From Legionellaceae bacterium UBA2794 (GTDB taxonomy: Bacteria; Pseudomonadota; Gammaproteobacteria; Legionellales; Legionellaceae): a stretch of DNA of 31,069 nucleotides. The DNA is taken from positions 27,466 to 58,534 of the forward strand of contig DEHS01000095.1 of assembly GCA_002352055.1 (NCBI GenBank), in the 5' to 3' direction. A program made the translations under genes and the position numbers. Under the pieces are notes generated by a model. That model saw nothing but the letters and a program-made list of their open reading frames with translations. It had not been told where the DNA came from and did no database searches. Shown here one piece after another: positions 25,604-31,069 of the stretch. The first letter of the stretch is position 1. The number at the start of each line of letters is the position of its first letter.

Positions 25604-25936
25604 TTAAAGAGATTTTAAAGTGCCTTTAGGCAATACTGTAGTAACCGCGCCTTTTTGCAAACTAATCTCAATTCCTTCTGCAGGGCTTACTTTAATATAC
25701 TGCTCATCCATGCTAACCACCTTTGCTAAAATACCACCTGATGTGATTACTTCATCACCTTTTTTTAAACGGCTAAGTAATTCACGATGTTCTTTAGCTC
25801 TTTTATTTTGGGGTCTAATCAGCATGAAATAAAATAATACAAAGATAGCTGCGATCATAATGAGTGAAAAAGTTCCATCTGCCTGAGCGGCTGGTGGAGT
25901 TGCTGCGGCCATGGCATCGCTAATAAAAAAACTCAT
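25604..25936 (-). CDS. yajC: YajC, Sec translocon accessory subunit
   Basis: A small inner-membrane protein associated with SecDF. 110 residues: one transmembrane helix (about 24-41, ending FYFMLIRPQNKRAKEH, the family signature) and a cytoplasmic domain with the GDEVITSGGILAKV motif. A strong AGGAG precedes the ATG. First gene of the yajC-secD-secF unit. Confidence 0.97.
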   Translation of the reverse strand: MSFFISDAMAAATPPAAQADGTFSLIMIAAIFVLFYFMLIRPQNKRAKEHRELLSRLKKGDEVITSGGILAKVVSMDEQYIKVSPAEGIEISLQKGAVTTVLPKGTLKSL

Positions 25937-25997
25937 AAAATCTCCTAAAATCGGCTATTAATAGTGCAGCAGATTTCTTTTGTACTGCCCCTAACGA

Positions 25998-26051
25998 ATC
26001 AATCAAAGCGATTGATATCGACAGGTTACAAAAGAGTCTGTTGTTCAACAG
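25998..26051. promoter_or_regulatory. Pair of small hairpins between the TGT-like gene and yajC
   Basis: ATCAATC-AAAGC-GATTGAT (25998-26016) and CTGTTG-TT-CAACAG (26038-26051). On the minus strand the second is followed by a short T4 tract, so it may weakly terminate the queA/TGT-like transcript, with yajC promoted from the rest of the 176-base gap. Confidence 0.4.
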
Positions 26052-26112
26052 CGTGACATCATATAGCGAATTGATCAGAAGGTAAATGAATCAGCTTAAT
26101 TTCACTTTATTT

Positions 26113-26943
26113 TTAGTGACATATTTGTGCCTGATAGACATTGTGTTGAATTAACAATCGATGACATAACAAAGGTGTATGAAGATAGAGGTGGTGCAGA
26201 TACGCTTTTGTAAATTTTTGGGTACAAGTAGGACACCCACAATCCGAAATAATTATTTCGAATTGAAACTGCATTGCTTCATCAGTCACGTCAATTTCGC
26301 CCTTTTCTCCGTAAACAATGCCTTTAATAGCTTTATTGGCAGGTATATTTGACTCAAGATAATCAAAAGATGAAAAATTCCGAAATTGCTTTGGATCGAA
26401 ATCTCCGATTAGATATCGCGGTACGTGCGCCCATTTCTCCAGCTTTTCTAATGATAAGGGGCTCTCATTCAGGCTTTTTAGTTGCGCATATAATCCATAA
26501 GATTTTTGGGTATCAGGAGCTACAAAATCGTCAATTGAAAAAAAAGGCATTGAATGAGTATTAAAATGATTCCAAAATATCCCATCTTCTTTAATTATGT
26601 TGGCAGGTAACAGTACTTTATCTACTTTTAGACTATTGATGATTTCAAGCAACTGAAGCATCGAATATTTTGTTTTGCTCCCGTCAAAGGGAGATGTAAG
26701 ACTAAATAAACCCTCTTTATTCGCTTTTAATCGAGTCGCATTCAGAATCAGTTCGCCCGACCAGTTTAAATAAGATTTTAAATCCGAAATCTGTTGTAAG
26801 CACTCAAAGCCTGGCTTTATGAGCAGATTATCAAGATAGGAAGTAACCACAGTCGTGTTTACCTCTTCCCAATTCGTCGGAGTAAGGCATAATCCCGCTT
26901 CTGAACTAAGCACAGGGACATATTGAAGCTTTTTATTTAACAT
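26113..26943 (-). CDS. Diverged tRNA-guanine transglycosylase-like protein (possible pseudoenzyme)
   Basis: 276 residues, aligned by eye to bacterial Tgt (~375). The C-terminal zinc site is kept: CGCPTC (Cys235, 237, 240) plus His267, followed by TKAYLHHL as in Tgt. VPRYLIGD and FDYLESN (Asp194) correspond to the region of the nucleophile Asp264 in E. coli. In contrast DSGGFQVFSL, with the proton-accepting Asp, is replaced by NATRLKANKEGLFSL (68-82). The Asp of the IMIFDEC motif is gone, and the ~70 residues carrying the substrate-recognition GGLAVGE loop are missing. The C-terminal ~30 residues are also absent. The frame extends 39 codons upstream, overlapping queA, but the start at 26943 has AAGGA correctly placed and follows the queA stop by 13 bases. 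It occupies the normal tgt slot between queA and yajC. Confidence 0.75.
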   Translation of the reverse strand: MLNKKLQYVPVLSSEAGLCLTPTNWEEVNTTVVTSYLDNLLIKPGFECLQQISDLKSYLNWSGELILNATRLKANKEGLFSLTSPFDGSKTKYSMLQLLEIINSLKVDKVLLPANIIKEDGIFWNHFNTHSMPFFSIDDFVAPDTQKSYGLYAQLKSLNESPLSLEKLEKWAHVPRYLIGDFDPKQFRNFSSFDYLESNIPANKAIKGIVYGEKGEIDVTDEAMQFQFEIIISDCGCPTCTQKFTKAYLHHLYLHTPLLCHRLLIQHNVYQAQICH

Positions 26944-26956
26944 GAGAAATCCTTGG

Positions 26957-27970
26957 TTACAACAATAAACTGGTATCGCCATAGCTAAAAAACCGATAAC
27001 CCTTATTGATTGCTTCCTGATAAAGATCCATCGCCTGTTGGTGCCCAATAAAGGCTGCAACCAGCATTAACAAAGTGGATTCAGGAAGATGGAAATTGGT
27101 CATCAATCCATCACAAATTTTAAATTGATACCCCGGGTAAATAAAAATATCGGTATCTTTACTGCAAGGCTCAAGATCTCCATGTAGAGCAGCACTTTCT
27201 AGCGTGCGCAAGGCAGTCGTACCGATTGCTATAACCCGATTACCTGCAGCTTTTGTAGCCTTGACTGCCGCACATAACTCGGGACTTATCGTAAAATGCT
27301 CACTGTGCATTTTATGATCTAAAATATTGTCACACCGCACAGGTCGAAAAGTGCCTGCACCCACATGCAGTGTCACATGAGCTACATTTACCCCACGCGA
27401 CTCCAGACTTTGCAGCACTGCCTCATCAAAATGCAAACCAGCTGTGGGGGCTGCCACCGATCCTTCATGTTTTGCATAAACCGTTTGATAGCGATCCTCA
27501 TCCATCGCCTCTTCTTCTCGCGCAATGTAGGGTGGCAAAGGAATATGTCCTACCTTATTTAATAATTGCAGTACGTCACCGGACGCTTTGCAGAGAAACA
27601 AATCATCGTCACGCCCTAAAACTTCAAGTCGCTGCCCCTGCTCTAACTGAATAATACCACCTGCCCTTAATGCTTTACTGGCTTTAATATGCGCTAAAAA
27701 CGTATCTTCCCCAGTAATTCGTTCCACTAATAGCTCCACTTTACCACCCGACATCTTATGCCCATAAAGTCTTGCTGGAATAACTTTACTGTCATTCATT
27801 ACCAGTAAATCACCGGGATTTAAAAAGTCTGCAATTTCTTTAAATTGATAATGACCATATTCTCTGTTTACACGATTGTACAATAATAAACGGGAGTCAC
27901 TTCTATTAGGTAAAGGATATTGAGCAATTAATTCCTCGGGTAAATCAAAATAAAATTCCTGCTTATTCAT
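26957..27970 (-). CDS. queA: S-adenosylmethionine:tRNA ribosyltransferase-isomerase
   Basis: It transfers the ribosyl group of SAM to preQ1 at tRNA position 34, giving epoxyqueuosine. 337 residues, normal length. Signatures are the N-terminal FYFDLPEELIAQYPLPNR, then DSRLLLYNR, GSVAAPTAGLHFD, VTLHVGAGTFRPVR, and GLMTNFHLPESTLLMLVAAF. The open frame extends 23 codons further, but the start at 27970 is chosen because it gives the family N-terminus and is preceded by AGGT. It needs a Tgt to insert preQ1 first, which makes the diverged gene downstream notable. Confidence 0.98.
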   Translation of the reverse strand: MNKQEFYFDLPEELIAQYPLPNRSDSRLLLYNRVNREYGHYQFKEIADFLNPGDLLVMNDSKVIPARLYGHKMSGGKVELLVERITGEDTFLAHIKASKALRAGGIIQLEQGQRLEVLGRDDDLFLCKASGDVLQLLNKVGHIPLPPYIAREEEAMDEDRYQTVYAKHEGSVAAPTAGLHFDEAVLQSLESRGVNVAHVTLHVGAGTFRPVRCDNILDHKMHSEHFTISPELCAAVKATKAAGNRVIAIGTTALRTLESAALHGDLEPCSKDTDIFIYPGYQFKICDGLMTNFHLPESTLLMLVAAFIGHQQAMDLYQEAINKGYRFFSYGDTSLLL

Positions 27971-28074
27971 AACGCAACCTGAAAATAAATTGGCAGCATT
28001 ATACACTGAATTGGGTGAGTTTGTTATATAGTCAATCATGAAGCATGAAAGGTACCATGGTTTCGCTTCAATAA

Positions 28075-28506
28075 TCAGGTTATATGAAGATGTTTTTCGA
28101 AGACCACCAAAACCACAGCGTTTAAAATCCAGATGAGACTGCTGGTTAAATAAGGATACGGGTAAGGTTTAAATGTTCTTTTTTTAAAAATAAAATCTGC
28201 AATTAATACCGGAACTACTGATAAAAGGGTTAAAACCAGAATTAAAGCAATACCAGGAGCTGCTCTTTTAAAAGGAAGAATATGCGTGATTATATTTACA
28301 ATATTGAGTAGCACTTCCCGGTAATAGTAAATAGCCCATAACACCCACAACTCAAATTTATAAACGAACCAGGAAGCTGCTGCTAAAGGGAGAATAAGTT
28401 TCGCTCCCTTGATAGCAAATATGCGCTTGAATGTTCGGATGAATTCTTGTGAGAAGAATACGAAAATGGAAGCTAAAAATACGACTACAGCGAGCGTAAA
28501 TAACAT
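28075..28506 (-). CDS. Four-helix membrane protein of unknown function
   Basis: 143 residues, family not recognised. Hydrophobic segments at about 1-20, 34-62, 84-107 and 120-138 suggest four transmembrane helices. Basic loops (FIRTFKRIFAIKGAK and FKKRTFKPYPYPY) point to a cytoplasmic side. AGGAT lies at a good distance from the ATG. It follows the ABC-F gene by 22 bases and precedes queA by 104 bases. It may be in the same transcript as the ABC-F protein, but the context gives no firm function. Confidence 0.75.
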   Translation of the reverse strand: MLFTLAVVVFLASIFVFFSQEFIRTFKRIFAIKGAKLILPLAAASWFVYKFELWVLWAIYYYREVLLNIVNIITHILPFKRAAPGIALILVLTLLSVVPVLIADFIFKKRTFKPYPYPYLTSSLIWILNAVVLVVFEKHLHIT

Positions 28507-28528
28507 GTTTAATCCTGATAAGTACTCA

Positions 28529-30376
28529 TTATTGCCGCTCCTCTAATGCTTCCCAGCGGGCATAACATTCTGCTAGCAATGCTTCGTCCGCTGTGAGTAA
28601 TTGATTAACTTTTGCAATAGCTGATGCGTCTTGTTGATAAAAATCGGGTTGTGCCATTTGTAATTGTAATTCATTAATTTTTTGTTCTAGCTTTTCAATT
28701 TTTTGCGGCAATTGCGACAACTCTCTCTGCTCATTAAAATTTAATTTGTTTGAAGGGTTGGCGCGTTTTTCATTACTGACTTTAACAGGTGCTTCACGCT
28801 GCTGTTTTTTGTGCATTTTATAATCATCATACCCGCCAACAAATTCACTAAACTTGCCCTCATCTTCATGAACTAAAACACTGGTAACCACTTGATTAAT
28901 AAATGCCCTATCATGACTAATTAAAATTAACGTACCCGGATAATCCATCAACATGCTTTCTAAAAGCTCCAACGTTTCAATATCCAAATCATTGGTTGGT
29001 TCATCCATAACCAAGAGATTGACAGGTTTCGCGAATAATTTAGCGAGCAGCAGACGATTTCTCTCCCCTCCAGATAGAGAAGATACCGGTTGATTAAATC
29101 GTTCTGGTGAAAATAAAAACTCTTTCAGATAACTGGCAACGTGCTTTTGTTTGCCATTTATAGTGACATAATCTGCGCCATCACCTACGTTAAACATCAC
29201 CGTCTCATCTTCCAGAAGCTGACGTCGCAATTGATCAAAATAGGCTACGTTCAACGAAGTACCTTGTTTGATAGTCCCGCTTTCTGGCTTTAGTTCGCCT
29301 AGTAATAACCGTACCAAAGTGGTTTTTCCGCAGCCGTTAGCGCCAATGATCCCGAGTTTGTCGCCTCTGGTTAGTAATAATGAAAAATTACGAACAATAA
29401 GCTTATTTCCAATTGTAAAACTGATTTTCTCGGCTTCAATGACCATGGAGCCGGAACGCGTCACATCAAGGGTAAGCGATTTAACTGAGCCTAATTGATT
29501 TCGGCGTGCTTTATATTCCTCCCTCAATGCCTTTAATGCCCGAACCCTCCCTTCATTACGGGTACGACGAGCTTTCACTCCGGTTCGAATCCATACCTCT
29601 TCTTCAGCAAGTTTTTTATCAAATAAATCATTTGCTTTTTGTTCGCTTAATCGAATAGATTCGCGTCGATCAAGATAGGTTTCATAATTACAATCATGGA
29701 AATATAATTTACCCCGATCAATTTCCACAATGCGATTGGCCACCTGTGCTAAGAATTCTCTATCATGCGTGACCACTACCACACTACCATTCAAATTTTT
29801 TAAATAGGATTCAAGCCACTCAATCGCTTCAATGTCTAAATGATTGGTTGGCTCATCCAATAATAGTAAATCGGGGGATGCAATAAGTGCTGCCGCTAAC
29901 AAAACTCTCCTTTTCATCCCTCCTGAGAGATTTGCCATTTGCTCGCCAATGTCAATCCCTAACCTACTGGCCATTGTTTCCACTTTGGGTAACAAATCCC
30001 AGGCATGCAGATTATCCATTTGCTCTTGAACGCGTGCCAATTTATCCATGTCATCTTGTTGCGAAAACACATTAAATTGAGCTAAAACCTCACCCACCTC
30101 ACCTAAACTTTTAACGAGAAAATGATATACAGACTCATCTCCAGTAACTGGTACTTCTTGAGTTAGCCCTGCAATTTTTAAACCGGAAACTTTATTAATT
30201 TGTCCTTTATCGAGGACCAAATCACCTTGCAATAATTTCAAAAGACTTGATTTTCCTGCTCCATTTCGCCCCACCAGTGCAATTCTGTCTTGTGGTTGAA
30301 TTTGTAAATCAGCTTCATTGAGTAGATGATTCCCGGCAACAATCAGGCTGACCCCATTAAATGAAACAATACTCAT
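28529..30376 (-). CDS. uup: ABC-F family ATPase, Uup type
   Basis: A soluble, ribosome-associated ABC protein with no membrane domain. 615 residues: two ATPase cassettes and a C-terminal coiled coil. The first cassette has Walker A GRNGAGKS (36-43), signature LSGGMKRR and Walker B LLLLDEPTNHLD. The second has GANGCGKT, LSGGERNR and LLVMDEPTNDLD. The linker between them is the P-site tRNA interaction motif region, with charged helices (KLAEEEVWIRTGVKARRTRNEG). The C-terminal coiled coil (about 544-615) is the mark of Uup over EttA or YheS. The gene sits 32 bases after the protease-like gene; no good ribosome site is seen. Confidence 0.93.
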   Translation of the reverse strand: MSIVSFNGVSLIVAGNHLLNEADLQIQPQDRIALVGRNGAGKSSLLKLLQGDLVLDKGQINKVSGLKIAGLTQEVPVTGDESVYHFLVKSLGEVGEVLAQFNVFSQQDDMDKLARVQEQMDNLHAWDLLPKVETMASRLGIDIGEQMANLSGGMKRRVLLAAALIASPDLLLLDEPTNHLDIEAIEWLESYLKNLNGSVVVVTHDREFLAQVANRIVEIDRGKLYFHDCNYETYLDRRESIRLSEQKANDLFDKKLAEEEVWIRTGVKARRTRNEGRVRALKALREEYKARRNQLGSVKSLTLDVTRSGSMVIEAEKISFTIGNKLIVRNFSLLLTRGDKLGIIGANGCGKTTLVRLLLGELKPESGTIKQGTSLNVAYFDQLRRQLLEDETVMFNVGDGADYVTINGKQKHVASYLKEFLFSPERFNQPVSSLSGGERNRLLLAKLFAKPVNLLVMDEPTNDLDIETLELLESMLMDYPGTLILISHDRAFINQVVTSVLVHEDEGKFSEFVGGYDDYKMHKKQQREAPVKVSNEKRANPSNKLNFNEQRELSQLPQKIEKLEQKINELQLQMAQPDFYQQDASAIAKVNQLLTADEALLAECYARWEALEERQ

Positions 30377-30408
30377 AATATAAAACTCGATAGGTGATAA
30401 AACATGGG

Positions 30409-30903
30409 TTAGTTTTTTTGCCTTTTTAAAATAAGGCGGTTTTGATCTTGCATTATACTAAATTTCGACAAAACATTCATACCCAGTAAGACTTCATCAT
30501 CATTAGTGGGGATGATTACTGCCTTAACATCATTTAAAGTAAATTCCCCAAAGGACAAGCTCTGCAAACGCGTTAATGATCCGGTGACTTCTCCATTCGC
30601 TGTAGATATAGTTATTGGATATCGTCCTCTTACATTCAGACGTTTCGCCAAATTTTGAGGTATTGCAACCAGTGTTGCGCCAGTATCTACTAAAAAATTA
30701 ACCGGAAGGTCATTAATACGACCTTTAATATAGTAATGCCCTTGTTTGTCAGCAGTTAATTGATACTCATTATGATTAATTACATGCGCAGGTGTAACAG
30801 GGTTTTCATAATAATAAAAAAATAAAAATAAGCCTGCGAATAAAATAATCCAGACAATTAAAAACATAAACCGACCCGTGCGGTTATATTGTTCGTCACT
30901 CAT
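30409..30903 (-). CDS. Retropepsin-like aspartic protease family membrane protein
   Basis: 164 residues, one N-terminal transmembrane helix (about 12-32, signal anchor). A periplasmic single-domain retropepsin-like fold follows, with the active-site motif LVDTGATLVAIP (71-82, DTGAT) and a second glycine-rich strand LLGMNVLSKF. This corresponds to the bacterial clan AA protease family (TIGR02281-like). Such proteins presumably dimerise to build the active site; the substrate is unknown. The start is 3 bases after the ridA stop, so the two are cotranscribed, with a weak ribosome site. Confidence 0.88.
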   Translation of the reverse strand: MSDEQYNRTGRFMFLIVWIILFAGLFLFFYYYENPVTPAHVINHNEYQLTADKQGHYYIKGRINDLPVNFLVDTGATLVAIPQNLAKRLNVRGRYPITISTANGEVTGSLTRLQSLSFGEFTLNDVKAVIIPTNDDEVLLGMNVLSKFSIMQDQNRLILKRQKN

Positions 30904-30906
30904 TGA

Positions 30907-31069
30907 TTATCTTGCGCCATGGGGTAAAACCATTATTCCATCCATCTCCACTTTAGCACCCCTAGGCAAAGCGGAGACACCAATTGCAGCTCTTGCGGGA
31001 TATGGCTCCATAAAATAACGACTCATTGCCTCATTTATCAGCGGGAAATGATTTAGATCGGTAAGGTAA
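30907..31069 (-). CDS. RidA/YjgF family 2-iminobutanoate/2-iminopropanoate deaminase, N-terminal part outside window
   Basis: The last 53 residues of a RidA-like enamine/imine deaminase, which detoxifies reactive intermediates of PLP enzymes. Visible are YLTDLNHFPLINEAMSRYF, then PARAAIGVSALPRGAKVEMDG. The latter includes the conserved Arg (R26 of the fragment) that binds the substrate carboxylate, and the trimer-forming C-terminus. The stop is at 30909-30907. The gene runs off the right edge. Confidence 0.93.
   Translation of the reverse strand, partial: YLTDLNHFPLINEAMSRYFMEPYPARAAIGVSALPRGAKVEMDGIMVLPHGAR

Noticed and set aside
26944..27060. 39-codon N-terminal extension of the TGT-like frame
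   Set aside because: It lies inside queA and shows no Tgt similarity; the internal ATG at 26943 has a proper AAGGA site 13 bases after the queA stop.
27971..28039. 23-codon extension of queA
   Set aside because: QueA begins at the FYFDLPEELIA region; the downstream ATG has an AGGT site.

Overview
The window reads as a stretch of chromosome from a low-GC gammaproteobacterium, most likely a Legionella species or close relative. Three things point that way. Housekeeping proteins such as enolase, ArgS, HemE and the GrpE-DnaK-DnaJ set look Legionella-like, although this is recognition from memory and not a database search. The gene order contains gammaproteobacterial blocks (grpE-dnaK-dnaJ, argS-ftsN, queA-[tgt]-yajC-secD-secF). 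Two interspersed genes resemble Dot/Icm-type effectors, one with a eukaryotic F-box and one with a C-terminal hydrophobic hairpin. I see no tRNA, rRNA, CRISPR array, prophage or intact insertion sequence. 28 protein genes can be supported, two of them cut by the window edges.

Layout. Bases 1-3440 (minus strand) hold the heat-shock chaperone block grpE, dnaK, dnaJ (dnaJ cut at the left edge). RpoH-type promoters lie ahead of both grpE and dnaK, and hairpins separate dnaK from dnaJ. Bases 3440-4735 hold a solitary F-box/repeat protein in AT-rich DNA. Bases 4736-8572 hold class II DAHP synthase, a hemE-yheT pair and divergent folB. Bases 8573-8938 are a gene-free convergent gap with three exact DnaA boxes and one weaker match. 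Bases 8939-12153 hold recG and, divergently, an AI-2E family membrane protein. Bases 12228-18763 (plus strand) hold argS, an FtsN-like SPOR protein, a CDF metal exporter with a forced TTG start, a His-rich ZIP transporter, a YceF-type Maf pyrophosphatase and enolase.

Bases 18764-19432 are an accessory gap with nested palindromes and a 36-bp inverted-repeat pair (35/36 identical) that looks like a small non-autonomous repeat element. Next comes a minus-strand 460-residue effector-like protein with PPM-phosphatase-like motifs (19433-20815), then plus-strand hisC and phhB, which may serve aromatic amino-acid metabolism as much as histidine synthesis.

The right third (22796-31069) is all minus strand. 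In transcription order it is ridA (partial), a retropepsin-like membrane protease, an Uup-type ABC-F protein, an unknown four-helix membrane protein, queA, a diverged TGT-like protein, yajC, secD and secF. The most unusual gene here is the TGT-like one (26113-26943). It sits exactly where tgt belongs and keeps the zinc site and one Asp of tRNA-guanine transglycosylase, but it is about 100 residues short and has lost the base-recognition motifs. It may be a pseudoenzyme or accessory subunit comparable in logic to eukaryotic QTRT2.
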